Notes under the pieces: generated by a model
Databases searched by the model: none
Seen by the model: only the letters and a program-made list of their open reading frames with translations
Told to the model about the DNA's origin: nothing
NCBI GenBank assembly: GCA_009859145.1
Contig: VRVR01000053.1
Location: 142,375 to 206,374, forward strand
Reading direction: 5' to 3'
Source of the DNA: Andalucia godoyi
Lineage: Eukaryota; Discoba; Jakobea; Jakobida; Andaluciidae
Length of the DNA: 64,000 bases
In this document: piece after piece, positions 21,401-32,500 of the stretch
Numbering within the stretch: the stretch's first letter is position 1
Layout: each line of letters starts with the position of its first letter
Program-made: the position numbers and the translations under genes

Positions 21401-22795
21401 CGATTCGCATGGCGAGCCCATCTTGTTTATTTGGACGATCGATCCAATGTCCGGAAGCTATCGCAGCATGACCTTGCAACTTCTGCACTGCATAGCGTTC
21501 CGCTATCCAACGAGCGTCCGGATCCAGCAGAAGAGCCGACAGCCAGGCTCATTGCGCGGCTTCAGGAAAGTCTTCCGTCGTTGATGGTACCGGAAGAAGA
21601 AGCGCATGCAGTCAGCCAGCTGAGCGATCCAGTCTCGTTCAAGGATCTGCAGACCCACCATTCTTTGGAGGATGCTTCGGTGCGTGACCCACAATCGCAT
21701 ATTGCACCCGTGAATGTTGCCGAGGCTCTTTTCGAGTCTCGTCTTGGCGTGTGCCTGGGCAACGATTCAGAAAATGGCCGCCCGGGCAAGGAAAGCGAAT
21801 TTCTGTCACATAATGCACGAGGAGATAGCGTGTCGAAGCAGCCGGATGTTCGTGCATTGGTGCGGCCAGTGCGATTGCTCCTTTCCCATCTAGGCCTTTT
21901 ACCGCCCGTTGCCGTTCCTTCGTTTTCGTTCCTCGATGTTGCGTCTGTCAAAGTGCAGCGTGAGTTGGCCAAAATCGATGTGCTGCCGTGCCGTACTAAC
22001 TTGTCTATTGGAGTTGTGTACGTTGCGAAAGGCCAGGACTCCTACAATCAATATTTGCTCAACAGCATCCAGAGTGAATCGCTGGCATTTCGCGCTTTTC
22101 TTCTCTCCCTTGGATATGTTGTTTCGCGGTCTTCCGGCGCCGCTTCTGCGTCCTCCGCATTGGCGTCGCAACAGCCGCAATCTCCGCCGCCGTCGGATGA
22201 GCAACTGGTCCTGAGCACACCACTGTGGGATGCCCGGTTCGTCATCTCGACGCGCATCGCAACCTCGAATGCAGCACAAGTTGCATCTGCCGTTTCGCTG
22301 AAGCGATACGAGCAGATCCCGTTGTTTGCGTCCACATCAAAAGTGTGGATTGTATGGTGCGAGAACCCGCGCGAGTATGTTCCCCACTTTCCAGCGTCCG
22401 CTTCAGCCGCTGCGTCAGCATCGTTGTCGACCGTGCCGACCTACTCCACTACCTCGAATGGGCATGGAAGCACCGGCGGTACTTCAGCTGTGATTCCCGA
22501 GGTCTTTATCGTCGTGTATCCAAACACGCAGGAAAATTGCTATGAAAACACATTCCGAGTACGCGTGATTGTTCGCGATGGCGGTTTCCGTGACTTTGGG
22601 CCGCTGCGAGACTACATGTTGGTTTCAAGATCAATGCTGGGGCCCTTGGTACGCGAGACAGCCGTACAGGCCGCTTTGGGAATCTTGAGGGTCCGAGATG
22701 CCTTTCGATCCCCATCGGATCTCCGACAATGTGCAATTGAGGACATTGTCTCAAAATGGGGATCGCCGATTCCTGTGCGCTCGGGTTTGGTGTGA
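17198..22795 (+). CDS. RalGAP beta-like subunit with large poly-Ser tracts
   Basis: A 1865-aa protein starting at the ATG at 17198 (MGDKYEKQLTRVLD). The C-terminal 300 residues match the Rap/Ran-GAP-type region of RalGAP: RLLLSHLGLL, DVLPCRTNLSIGVVYVAKGQ, FRAFLLSLGYVV, KVWIVWCENPREYVP, then EVFIVVYPNT, DYMLVSRSMLGPLVRETAV and ending IEDIVSKWG. The beta subunit ends the same way (DIVNKY-type). The Asn thumb expected in a catalytic GAP (HxGND before the VxIVW strand) is absent, as in non-catalytic RalGAP-beta. The N-terminal part is helical-repeat-like. Poly-Ser runs sit at about residues 49-67, 307-327 and 420-450. It should pair with an alpha subunit that acts on Ral/Rheb-type GTPases. Confidence 0.78.
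18100..18525 (+). repeat. Ser-codon microsatellites in RalGAP-beta-like gene
   Basis: TCATCA/TCGTCG triplets (18106-18170) and AGCAGC/AGTAGT triplets (18456-18512) keep the frame and give long Ser runs. A similar smaller TCGTCA run is at about 17340-17398. Two different codon families produce the same residue, suggesting the tracts arose separately. Confidence 0.85.
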
Positions 22796-23063
22796 TTGCA
22801 AAACGAATGTCACGACGGGGCGGCGATCGTGAGGCGGCGATCGTGGGGCGGCGCTGGCTGCTTCCATTACTTATTTTATTCAGAATTCCCAAACTCTGCT
22901 TATCACACAGCTTTTGCGAATAATTTGTGTAATAAGGGTTCTTTTTCTTCTTTTTCTTCTTCTGTTTTCCGCAATCTCTATTTGACGTTTGTGTATTTTT
23001 GGCATTTCCTTTTCTGCTTCACTGCTTGTGTTTCACACAAATTGAGCATTGTTGAGGAAAATC
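22796..23063. other. Intergenic, pyrimidine-rich tract before the next start
   Basis: A TTCTTTTTCTTC-type tract at about 22941-22970 precedes the plus-strand start at 23064. Near the 3' end of the RalGAP-beta-like gene, GGCGGCGATCGTG is repeated twice (about 22818-22850). Confidence 0.5.
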
Positions 23064-24827
23064 ATGGCGGACACTACTGTGACACCGAAGGGTGCAGGAA
23101 GCGCTCCGGCTACTGCTGCTGCGTCCGCTTCGGGGGTGGCGGAGAAGGACAAGGACAGCAAGACTCTGGACTGGACGGTGAGCGATGCGGTTCTGCCTCC
23201 TTCCGGTACCCCGATCCTGCGAGATTTGATAGGATTGCATGTGCACGTGCTTCGGTTCTTCGCAAAAGCGCAAATCGGGCGCGAGGTGTTTGAGAATGAG
23301 CGGGCACAGCTGCGCGATCGTCGCGGTTCCGTGGGCCGTTATGGACTGTGGCACAAGTCCGCGATGGTTCTAGCACTCATTGCATGCATCGCGTCTATTA
23401 TTGTGCAGATTGCAACGGTGAGTGACAAGTCTGCCAGGATTTCTAAAGCCCAGGATAAGCAAGACGAAAGGGTAAAGTCGTATAATGTTGTCATTGCACG
23501 ATGGACCGATCTGCGGCAGTCGACAATCGATTCGCTCGACTTCACCGATCCTATCAAGTTGGATTTGCAGTACCGGCTCATCAAGGTCGCCGACCAATCC
23601 ATCTCCGTGCTCAAAAGCCTAAAGACGGAAGGCCAGAACCTCGTCAAGATCGTCACCACGTTGTTTGGCCTCGAGCTTTTCTTTCTGTTTGTGCTTATCT
23701 TTGCCACCTGCGCTGTTGGACTCGCCTTGCGGAACTGGAGGACTACAAAGGTTTCGTGTAAGTGGCTTTCCGTAGCTTGGCTGGCTACGTTTTTGGTCCC
23801 GTACATCGTATCTTTCATTCCGTTCCGCATAACGCTGACAGAAACCGACGTGTGGACCAAGGCATCCGACACGACGCAGCTCACCGCTGACTTTTTCACA
23901 CATCTCGCAGGGACCATCACTCCGGCCCAGCTGGCTACGCTCCCCGAGGCCGCAGAGGTTCTCGTTAATGCGTCGCCCATCGCAATCCAGGAACTTGCGG
24001 ACCAGTTGCAGTACGTCTCCAAGAACATTCTCAATCCATTGGACGATGCGATCCGAGGTTCTCCGTTTGCCGTCATGATGTTTGTTCGCACGGCCCCTCC
24101 ATCGCTCTCGCTTCTCCCGTCCCTTCTTACCGCGGCCATCCTCTTCAAGACCGTGTTCCCGGTCTCGTCTGCGCTGCCAGCCGTGCTCGTGTTTGGAGTC
24201 CCAGTGTTCAGCACCCCACTGACGATCGCCCTGTTTGCCATGTTGCTGCAGATCATGCCATCGCCTTTGCTGATCATTGCTGCTGTGTTACTCGCTTCCA
24301 GTTTGCTGCCTCTCATGTACCGCCCGTCGCAGTACACTTCTGCCATGACCACCGTCGACTTTGACTCGGAGATCAAGCGCCGCATGCGAGTGTCGCTCAT
24401 CCTCAAGGTCCTTTCTGCCGTGCTTATTTTTGCGTGGCTCATCGCCGTCGGCGTCGCAGGCACAAACTCGTCGATTGATCTCGATACCCTCACGATTATC
24501 AACGCGCTTCTCGGTGTTCTTCGAGGCCTCGTCATCACCGAGCCCTTCTGGTGCGACTGCATGATTCTCACCGTCGCAACAATCCACAGATTCAGCTTCC
24601 TGCTGCGCAAGGAAAACAAGGAAACGGAAAGCATCGAGGAAAACAACGCCATTGCCACGATGTTTGACATGATGCCCGAGCAGCCTCAAAGCAAGGACCG
24701 TCCGCTGTCCTCCGTGGAGCTCATCAGCCATAAACACGAGGATGCTTCCGCAGCCACCGAGTCCGAGTCCCAGTCCCAGTCCGAGTCCCAGCAAGAGCCG
24801 CATGCATCTTTCTCTATGATTGTGTGA
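23064..24827 (+). CDS. Polytopic membrane protein, unknown family
   Basis: A 587-aa protein from the ATG at 23064 (MADTTVTPKGAG). It has an Ala-rich N-terminus, then FENERAQLRDRR, and several hydrophobic segments: about 110-128 (MVLALIACIASIIVQI), 205-225 (LFFLFVLIFATCAVGLAL), 240-258, three to four between about 335 and 425, and 450-470. The C-terminal tail (about 525-587) is hydrophilic and Ser/Glu/Gln-rich, likely cytoplasmic, ending FSMIV. I see no catalytic or transport motif and assign no function. The segment between the second and third TM groups (ITPAQLATLPEAAEVLVNAS) may be an exposed loop. It may be lineage-specific. Confidence 0.75.
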   Translation: MADTTVTPKGAGSAPATAAASASGVAEKDKDSKTLDWTVSDAVLPPSGTPILRDLIGLHVHVLRFFAKAQIGREVFENERAQLRDRRGSVGRYGLWHKSAMVLALIACIASIIVQIATVSDKSARISKAQDKQDERVKSYNVVIARWTDLRQSTIDSLDFTDPIKLDLQYRLIKVADQSISVLKSLKTEGQNLVKIVTTLFGLELFFLFVLIFATCAVGLALRNWRTTKVSCKWLSVAWLATFLVPYIVSFIPFRITLTETDVWTKASDTTQLTADFFTHLAGTITPAQLATLPEAAEVLVNASPIAIQELADQLQYVSKNILNPLDDAIRGSPFAVMMFVRTAPPSLSLLPSLLTAAILFKTVFPVSSALPAVLVFGVPVFSTPLTIALFAMLLQIMPSPLLIIAAVLLASSLLPLMYRPSQYTSAMTTVDFDSEIKRRMRVSLILKVLSAVLIFAWLIAVGVAGTNSSIDLDTLTIINALLGVLRGLVITEPFWCDCMILTVATIHRFSFLLRKENKETESIEENNAIATMFDMMPEQPQSKDRPLSSVELISHKHEDASAATESESQSQSESQQEPHASFSMIV

Positions 24828-25095
24828 GTCGGGCCCTCATGGTAATTAAAAAAAACGTACGTTTCAAAAAAGAAATACCTTATCATGAATTCCCTCGTCC
24901 TCATTTCCCCTGCTTGTCAACAGTCGTAAAAAATAAAAAACGAGCTCCGTCCTGTCGTAGTAAAGGACATGACTGCTTTGCGAGACTCTGTTTTTCTCCC
25001 TCTACTTGCCTGTCTCTCTCTGTTTCTCTTTCTCACTCTCACTCACTCTCACTCACTCTCACTCACTCTCGCTCTCTTAAACTTTGAAAAGCAGG
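24828..25095. repeat. Intergenic with TCTCAC/TCAC pyrimidine repeat
   Basis: A 268-bp gap. Positions about 25010-25077 carry tandem CTCTCACTCA-type repeats immediately upstream of the URC4 start at 25096, fitting the general pattern of coding-strand pyrimidine tracts before starts. Confidence 0.7.
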
Positions 25096-26439
25096 ATGAC
25101 CGAGTATACTCCGCGTGTGTCTTATTTAAAGTCTCTCCCGGCGGTTCGCGAAACGACGCACCGAGTCTTGGATCTTGCGCTGTCATGCGACGGCCTTGAC
25201 CACTGGCGCGTGGACCTGTCCCGTCTCGAGTCTGCAGCGGACTTGGTTTTGTCTGTGAAGGGGTCGACATATGGCGACATGCGATTTGAGGACCTGCCGT
25301 ATCATTCGCGGTGGCGTCATTTTGAGGCTGGGAAAATTGCCCGACTTTCGGAGTTGCTAGCGTCACTTGACGCGGCGGTTTATGACCGGCAGGCGATTCT
25401 ACGGCTGTTGCTGGATCTTGCGGTCGTAGCGGTGCTCTTGGACGCGGGCGCGGGAGCGGAATGGCGGTATGTCGAGGCTGCGACAGGCTTGACGTTCTCG
25501 CGCTCCGAGGGTCTGGGTGTCGCAGCATGGCACATGTTTTGTGCAGGTCTCTTCTCCTCGGATCCTGCGCGCGATCCGTATCGCGTGGATGCGGCTGGCC
25601 TCGCGCGTGTCACTCGAGACAAGCTTGCGGCCGGGATGCAGGTTTCTCCCTCGAACCCACTTGTGGGCCTCGAAGGGCGCCTTGCTCTGCTCCACAACCT
25701 CGGGTCCACGCTTGCTGCCCAGCCACACCTCTTTGCTCCTCCGGGGTGCGGCGGCGCCAACGCGAGCGCCCAGTCGGAGAACGGCATGCAGAACCGGCCT
25801 GGATGTTTCTTGGATGCGTTGGGGTCGCAGGAAATCTCGATCCAGGACTTGTGGCGCGTCGTGTCACAGGGGTTCGCAGACGTGTGGCCGCGATCCAGAT
25901 CGTCGCTTGATGGAGTCAACCTCGGCGATGTCTGGGTGTGCCCGGCTCTCGTTCGGCACCTTCAAAAGGACCATGACACGGGAGATGAGAAGGAGAAAGA
26001 GGCCAAGGGAATGGTGGCGTTTCATAAGCTGTCGCAGTGGCTGACGTATTCACTGTTGGAAGTGCTGGAAGTTCATGCAGGCATGCGCGTGGTTGGGGCA
26101 GCACAGCAGATGACTGGACTCGCTGAGTATCGCAATGGAGGGTTGCTTGTGGATATGGGGGTTATCGTGCCGCGAGAGACAGGTGCATTGGCAAAAGAGG
26201 GAGGATACGAAGTGCATTCTCCGTTTGTCATTGAGTGGCGCGCATTGACTGTTGCCCTGCTCGACCGACTCGCGACTCGCATCCGCGAAAAGGTCGGCGG
26301 ACTCTCGGAAGAGCAGCTGCCGCTCGCAAAGATCCTCGAAGCTGGGACGTGGGCTGCTGGCAGAGTCTGTGCGTGGAAGCGAAGCCCAGAAACAGGTAAT
26401 CCGCCCTTCAAGATCATCTCGGACGGTACTGTCTTTTAA
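25096..26439 (+). CDS. URC4: URC4/urg3 family protein (DUF1688)
   Basis: A 447-aa protein in the DUF1688 family, whose fungal members (URC4 in Lachancea, urg3 in fission yeast) are needed to use uracil as nitrogen source. Recognisable family blocks run end to end: YLKSLPAVRETTHRV, YHSRWRHFEAGK, LLDAGAGAEWRYVEA, RSEGLGVAAWHMF, NPLVGLEGRLALL, GDVWVCPALV, FHKLSQWLTYSL, LTGLPEYRNGG-like (MTGLAEYRNGG), EWRALTVALLD and the C-terminal SDGTVF. Reaction chemistry of the family is not settled as far as I know. The true start is the ATG at 25096 (MTEYTPRVSYLKSLP). The gene is uninterrupted and full length. Confidence 0.94.
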   Translation: MTEYTPRVSYLKSLPAVRETTHRVLDLALSCDGLDHWRVDLSRLESAADLVLSVKGSTYGDMRFEDLPYHSRWRHFEAGKIARLSELLASLDAAVYDRQAILRLLLDLAVVAVLLDAGAGAEWRYVEAATGLTFSRSEGLGVAAWHMFCAGLFSSDPARDPYRVDAAGLARVTRDKLAAGMQVSPSNPLVGLEGRLALLHNLGSTLAAQPHLFAPPGCGGANASAQSENGMQNRPGCFLDALGSQEISIQDLWRVVSQGFADVWPRSRSSLDGVNLGDVWVCPALVRHLQKDHDTGDEKEKEAKGMVAFHKLSQWLTYSLLEVLEVHAGMRVVGAAQQMTGLAEYRNGGLLVDMGVIVPRETGALAKEGGYEVHSPFVIEWRALTVALLDRLATRIREKVGGLSEEQLPLAKILEAGTWAAGRVCAWKRSPETGNPPFKIISDGTVF

Positions 26440-26725
26440 GCCCATCACCACTATCACCACTATCATCCGTATCGCGACTTGGTTCGGTTCGGTTCGGTTC
26501 GGCTCGGCTCGTCACTATCTTTTTTATCATTTTTTATATATTTTTTACATTTAAAAAATTCATCCACCCGCCGTTAAAAAATGGTGGATATCTTACGCCG
26601 TGCCGTGCAAATGTGTGTGCGCGTGTGCGTGCGTGACAGTCGTGATGATTGTTTGCTTTTATTAAAAAATTATTATTTGTTCGCATATTTTGTTCGTTCC
26701 ATCCCTTTTCTGGCAGGATGTTGAT
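26440..26725. other. Convergent 3' intergenic region
   Basis: Contains GGTTC tandem pentamers (about 26480-26510) and an AT-rich stretch (26518-26580). No gene. Confidence 0.6.
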
Positions 26726-29065
26726 TTATGCTCGGGCGACAGAGTGGAGAAGGGCAGCATAGGAAAAGAGGTCAGGCGATCCGCTAACGGGAGCCAGGAT
26801 GGCGACGAACCGGTCATACTCGTCCGCTGAAGTCCCGAGGACTCTCTTGAGATCGGCAACCGAGACGATTCCGTTGATATCCGGAGCGTTCGGACCTCGA
26901 ATGGCCCTGAACATCTCGTCAACCAGCGTAGTATCAACTCCACCGGATCCTCTCTTTCTTCGTCGCTCGCGCGCAGCACACACGTCTCGCACAAGCTCAT
27001 CAAACTGCGCGCGCGTCAGCTCACCACCCTCAGCAAGTCCAAGTCGAGCCCAGACGCGATCAGCAGGCTCCAGCAGGCCCGCCTCGCCATCGGTGGACTG
27101 CACCAGAGCAGCGTACTCCAGTCGGCTGAGAGTTCCAGACTTGTCCTTGTCGAAATGCACGAATCCAGCGACAAGCTCGCGCTCCACGGCCGCGTCACTG
27201 TCTTCGTCGGCGGACGTCAGCTTCGACCGAGAAACATGCGCGGCGACCTTAGCCTCCAGCGCGGCGACCGAAGGCTCGACAGCTCGATCGTCGCCAAGCA
27301 AGGACGCAAGCTGCCGAAGATCCTGCAACTGCGATTCGAGCTCTTCAGCGGACACCGCCTGCTGCTGCTGAGGCGATTGAAGCAGAAGATTCTCGAGATT
27401 GGATGCCTTGGTGTGATACTCGGATCGACGGGCTTCAAGTTGCTGTGCATTCGACAGCCGCGTGCGAATTGCGCGGATCGACCGCTGGATTTGAAGCTTT
27501 CGAGCCTCTGGAGCGTAGTCGGACGGGATAACAGACGGCGCCGTCGCTGCATTGAATCCGCCGATATCGACCTGCTGCACCAGTCGCTCAATCTCCAGCA
27601 GTTCCTCTTCGTCGATCTCGACCTTGTCACCGTCACCGCCACTGTTCGTGTCATTGTCATTGTCATTGAGACTTGCTGGGAGACGGGAGGCCAAGTCCTC
27701 GAGAGCGAGATATGTGGCAAACGTCTGTGAGTGCTCCGCGGCGATCTTGGCCAGAAGCTCGGTCTCACGGTTCGCGAGGCTCGTCAGCGTCCTTTCGATT
27801 TCCGAGTCGCACTTTGCAATTCGCGGGTTGCGCAGCGATGCAGATTTGCTGCCAACCGCTGCAACTTGAGCCTTGAGATTGTGGACGCGGCTTCGGGCTT
27901 CCGCAATCGCCAGCAGAGAGTCCTGCCGATCAACATCACCACCGTCTTGTTCCCTGTCTTTCTGAATCTGCTCCAGAGTGGAAAAGGCGGCAGCAAGCAG
28001 GGTTTCGAGAATTGTGTTCGTGGTCTTGGTGCGCGTTTCAAGCTTTTGTGCACGGGCCTGCGACTGGGACTTTGCCGCGTGCTCTTGCTCTCGAGCCTGC
28101 ATGACGGCCCAACGTGCACGGAGGTTCTGTGGCTGGAACTGGGGATGGAGCAGCGTAGACTGTGCCGTGGCAACCTGGGACTCAATGTGCTGGAGAATTT
28201 GCCAATACTTGGACTTTTCAGCATGAAACACGGATGGATCTGCCGTCTTGAACTGGGCGTCGGTCCACGAGATGAAGTTCTTAGCCTGTGCTTCAAGCTG
28301 CTTGCGCTGGTCATCCAGCGCCACAAGAGTCGCAGCAAGTTGGCGGAAAGATTGCTCCTTGTTCGCAGACTGGAAGTTCTTCCAGCAGCACGAGATGTAC
28401 GTCATCACGGACTTTTCGTCCGGCTTGGCACCAAGCATATCCTCTACATCCAACAGTCTCGGAACCCCAAAGTGCGTCTCTGCAAGTGAAAACGCGAGTT
28501 CAATGTTTGCATATGCAGTGCTTGTGCGAACCTTGTCCATGTCGACGACCTCGGGCTTGTGGGCGTGGAGCAGTGCACAGAATGCAATTCCAGAGGTCCA
28601 CGATGCGCCAAAGTCGTTGATCTCGACAACCGAGGATGGGACCTTCTTCTTGCACCACAGCAGCAGCCCTTCCTTGGCGGTGTTTGCGTCTTCCTGGATC
28701 TCCTCGAGCGAGTACTTGTGAATGAGAGTCCACAGCATTCCAAGAATCAACTTCGAATTGTGCTCCAAGATATCCTCCGCCGAAAACTGCAACTTCAACT
28801 TGGACTTGCCAACAAAGTTGTTGATAAAGTCCAAAGCCTTGTTGAGGTTTTCAATCTTTTGGAACTTCATCTTTGGGGTCTTGTGCATCTTGGCAGATAT
28901 GTCCTTCTTGGACAACTCGGACACGAGGTCGCAAAGCAGCGTTCCGTCTTCAAAGTCCGCGGCGAGATCCTTAATCACGCGTCCGCGGCGGCTCAGATAT
29001 GCGTTGCACCATCGAGTAAACGACTTGATCTGCATATTCTCCCATGTTTTTTCCAGCAGCGACAT
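26726..29065 (-). CDS. Alpha-actinin-like actin crosslinker
   Basis: A 779-aa protein. Tandem actin-binding CH domains come first: CH1 (about 10-115, KSFTRWCNAYLSRRG, DGTLLCDLV, LGMLWTLIHKYSL) and CH2 (about 128-235, EGLLLWCKKKV, SGIAFCALLHAHKP, DVEDMLGAKPDEKSVMTYIS). A coiled, spectrin-like rod follows (about 240-600). The C-terminus has EF-hand-like motifs: FDKDKSGTLSRLEY is an intact-looking calcium loop, and weaker ones follow (TLVDEMFRAIRG...). This is the alpha-actinin order, with a rod shorter than the four repeats of metazoan alpha-actinin, as in several protists. It should bundle actin as a dimer, possibly calcium-tuned. The ATG at 29065 is the first in frame. Confidence 0.93.
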   Translation of the reverse strand: MSLLEKTWENMQIKSFTRWCNAYLSRRGRVIKDLAADFEDGTLLCDLVSELSKKDISAKMHKTPKMKFQKIENLNKALDFINNFVGKSKLKLQFSAEDILEHNSKLILGMLWTLIHKYSLEEIQEDANTAKEGLLLWCKKKVPSSVVEINDFGASWTSGIAFCALLHAHKPEVVDMDKVRTSTAYANIELAFSLAETHFGVPRLLDVEDMLGAKPDEKSVMTYISCCWKNFQSANKEQSFRQLAATLVALDDQRKQLEAQAKNFISWTDAQFKTADPSVFHAEKSKYWQILQHIESQVATAQSTLLHPQFQPQNLRARWAVMQAREQEHAAKSQSQARAQKLETRTKTTNTILETLLAAAFSTLEQIQKDREQDGGDVDRQDSLLAIAEARSRVHNLKAQVAAVGSKSASLRNPRIAKCDSEIERTLTSLANRETELLAKIAAEHSQTFATYLALEDLASRLPASLNDNDNDTNSGGDGDKVEIDEEELLEIERLVQQVDIGGFNAATAPSVIPSDYAPEARKLQIQRSIRAIRTRLSNAQQLEARRSEYHTKASNLENLLLQSPQQQQAVSAEELESQLQDLRQLASLLGDDRAVEPSVAALEAKVAAHVSRSKLTSADEDSDAAVERELVAGFVHFDKDKSGTLSRLEYAALVQSTDGEAGLLEPADRVWARLGLAEGGELTRAQFDELVRDVCAARERRRKRGSGGVDTTLVDEMFRAIRGPNAPDINGIVSVADLKRVLGTSADEYDRFVAILAPVSGSPDLFSYAALLHSVARA

Positions 29066-29184
29066 TTTGTTCAGTTACGATGCTTTGATCTTGGTCGGTA
29101 ATCCACTGAGGTTTTGACGTTTGCTTCCAAGTATTTTTGATAATCGATGACGACAACAGAGAAAAAGAATAGTAGCACAGTATT

Positions 29185-29231
<47 letters not shown>

Positions 29232-29528
29232 GAAGTAATCATAGAAACCTTGCGGCGTCCAATTTATTTATACTTGTGTGTGAACTAGCATGTGTTACGC
29301 TTCCGGCTTGGGCCTCTCATCCGTCCTCAAGAGCCGCAGTGATAATGAAGTGACCGGAAAGTTGACTGCGATATTGATCCTCGGCGGTTCCAGTGCGCAC
29401 AGATTGCTTTCTTCCACCTCATATCTCGTTCAAGTTTTTCTGCACATACTCGAACATTTGTCATGATTTTCGCGCGCATACATTTACGCATTTTCCTTTG
29501 TGCATCAAGCATGAAACGATTATCTGAC
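29066..29528. other. Intergenic with (AAC)n microsatellite
   Basis: AAC triplets occupy about 29187-29230, upstream of the alpha-actinin start. The rest (29240-29528) has no recognisable gene. Confidence 0.7.
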
Positions 29529-32500
29529 TTATGAATCTTCTATTTCAAAGACATTGACGGATCCTGACTGCGCTTTTGATTCCGTCTGGGAATCGTCCAC
29601 CGCGACAGGCGCGTCTTCCGCTGCAGCGTCGATGAGGACATCCATAATACGGCCTGCAGACTCGCTGCTTTCGCCATGCTTGTCGACACCGCCGTCTACG
29701 TCGTCTTCGTGATCATCGTCATCGTCATCGTTATCGTCATCGTCATCGTCATTGTCATTGTCATTGTCATTGTCATCGCTATCGCTGGAAGTGTCAAAAA
29801 CATCTTCCTTGACGTCTGCCACAGCGCTGCAATCGTCCTGTTTTCTGCGCTGATCACGACATTTGTCATCATCGATGACGGTTCTATGGTCCTCCTTATT
29901 GGACAATTTCTGTTCACCATCATACGTTTCATCTGTCAACGCAGGCTCTGGTTCAGATACACGGATGACTGTAGGGCTCCCAGTAGTCGATTGATCTTCC
30001 GCCTCCTTGTGCTCCACCATCGCCACTTTCAGCTGATCATCGTCGCTGTCAATCTGAATGTTTCGTGTTTTTCGAGACTTCTTGTTTGCTTTTTTTCGGT
30101 CGTCTTGGATGCGCTCCCGGAGGGCAGCAAACTCTTCCAACACAAGTGGCAGCATTGGCGGCTCTCGCTCTTGGAAAGTGTCCATGCACATGGCTTTCAG
30201 TCTGTCTCTCATCATGGGAATGAGCCGCTGTGCGTTGAACCAGTCGACTCCAAAGGACAACTCTGTATTGGACCACTTTGACAGAACCGCGGTCGTCCCG
30301 AGATCCATCAAATCGGTTACAAGAAACTCCACAAACGTCAGCAGGAATGCGCCGCAGTCTGATCCATTGCTTTGCTCCGGAACGCGGACACGCTCGTACC
30401 GCACGATCCTTCTGCTCGACAAAGGAAGGACAATAGCATCCTCCGCAAGACCCGCATCGGCAGCAGGAATCTTCCGGCGCAAGAAATCTGTGATTTTCCG
30501 TGCAGCAAGTGTGAACGAGTTCTTGTTGGAAGGCATCGAATCGAGAAACAGAATCATGCAACAGCAGCCATCCATGGACGCCTGCGACGGATTCAAAACG
30601 ATCGCGAGCGACCAGTGCAGACTCTTCTGATGCAGCGGGATAACAAGAATGCTCTTTTGTGCGAGTTCCACTTTTCGCACAAATGCGTCTTGGCGCTCGG
30701 TGGGGGCGGTGAAGAAGTGAGTCGAAAAAAAGTGAATGGATTTTGCATACTCGGGAGAACGCGACTCGAGCACTGCTTTCAGAAAAGCGAGATACATGTC
30801 AATGAGATTATCGTTGAGAAACTCCCCAGGGCGTGTCCGGCGCATATCGGATCCCCGAAGATCCACATTATACTTGACTCCAAGAGGAAGCTTGTCCAGC
30901 TCTTCGTCGTCTTCCAACATATCTACAGTTTCAGCAGTGCGTTCGTGGTTCCGAGATCCAGTGCGAGACGACGGTTTGGCGGTTCCTCGTCGGTGCTGCT
31001 GCTTCGCACTTGAGTTAGAATCGTTTCCATCGTTACCAGCGTTACTCGCATCACCAGTATTTCCCTCATCCCGGTCATGGTCAAGATCACGGTCACGATC
31101 GACATCGACATCGTCATCGTCATCACTGGACAATACGACAACCTCGACTGAGTTACTGGATTTTCCTCCCAGAGACACGGACCGCTTCCGCTTGGACATT
31201 TTCTCTCCCCCGCGAGTCCCACCGAGCGAGCCTGTTTCAGTGTCCGACAGTGCATCCTTTTTTGTACATGTTTCTTTTCTCTTGTGCTTGGATTCGTCTC
31301 CCTTTCCCACACGGCTACTCGTCGCATCATTGAGGGATCGCAAATGCGAACCAGCTGTGAGAGCGGGACTGCCTTCCATAAACTGCGAGGAAGAAAATCG
31401 CAAACGACTCGCAGCCGTCGGGACGCACTGTGACGACGATGACGATGCTTTGTGAGCATTGTACTGCGCAGCCTCGATCGCTCGCCTGGACAACCCCGAA
31501 ACATTCGCAGGTGCGAGCGGAGAGCCGGGGCGTTTCAGTTTCGCAGAAGGCACTGCTTGCATCTTTCCGTTTGCAGGAGACCGAAGAGTAGGCGCGGGAA
31601 GCACCTTTTCGACATGCGGTGCTGGTTCGCGAAATGTCGGTCGGATGGCATCTGACACAGCCGACACAGCCGATGAAGTCGTCCCCCGGGTAATGGTAAG
31701 ACACGTTCCCTTTGCCTTTGCCTTCATGAAAAACTCCAGGAGCAGTTGGGCTGAAGTATTGTTTGCGATGTGAAACTCCAGCTCCACAAGTGAATCCCGG
31801 TGTGCTGCGAACGATGCGTCGGCGGGTCTCAAAGGCAGCGGGACGTTTCTTGTTCCAAATGTCAAAGACACTGACGTCGCATTCGGAGGAATGTCATTAG
31901 GGTACGGGACATTGACTTGCTCGACATCCGCAACGCGAAGCTTGATCTGCCGTGCGCCATGAATGTAAAATGAAAAATGGCCCACGACGCGATCGTGGGC
32001 ATCCACGGACATGTTGAAGTATATATCGTCGTTCTGGTCCACTGCAAATGAGCGCCCTCTGACAATCACCTTCTGAAGCGTGCAGATCCGAGAGAAAGTC
32101 AGGGCTGCAGCACCCGAACCCAATCCGTCCATGGAATGCCGTGCATGGCCTCTGTTGCTCCGTCCGCTGTCCATCCCACCACCCGTACTCTGGGTATCTG
32201 CGCCACTGCTTGGTCTTCCAGGGTAGCAAGTAACGGTAGGGGTAGAGGTGACAGATGGCGGTGGTCCCGGACATCGTGCCAGCAGCGGATCCACAACATC
32301 CTCGTCCGCAATCTTTGGTCTCTTTCGACTGGAGTCCCCGGCCACATCAACTGTAAGCGGCCGTTTTCTCGATTGGTGAGGCACAAGCCGTTTTGGCGGA
32401 AGAGCCGAAGAGTCCCGAAAGTACGCATCGAGACTCTCTGACGGCCTCGTCCCCCGCTTTAGGATGCTTCGATCAATTAAGTTTTCCGAATTCAGCGTCG

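Noticed and set aside
17198-22795. Mediator subunit (MED13/MED23-like) identity
   Set aside because: Large size and Ser tracts suggested Mediator, but the C-terminal blocks fit RalGAP-beta (LPCR..., VxIVW, IVYP, VSRxxLGxLVRxT, DIVxK) much better.
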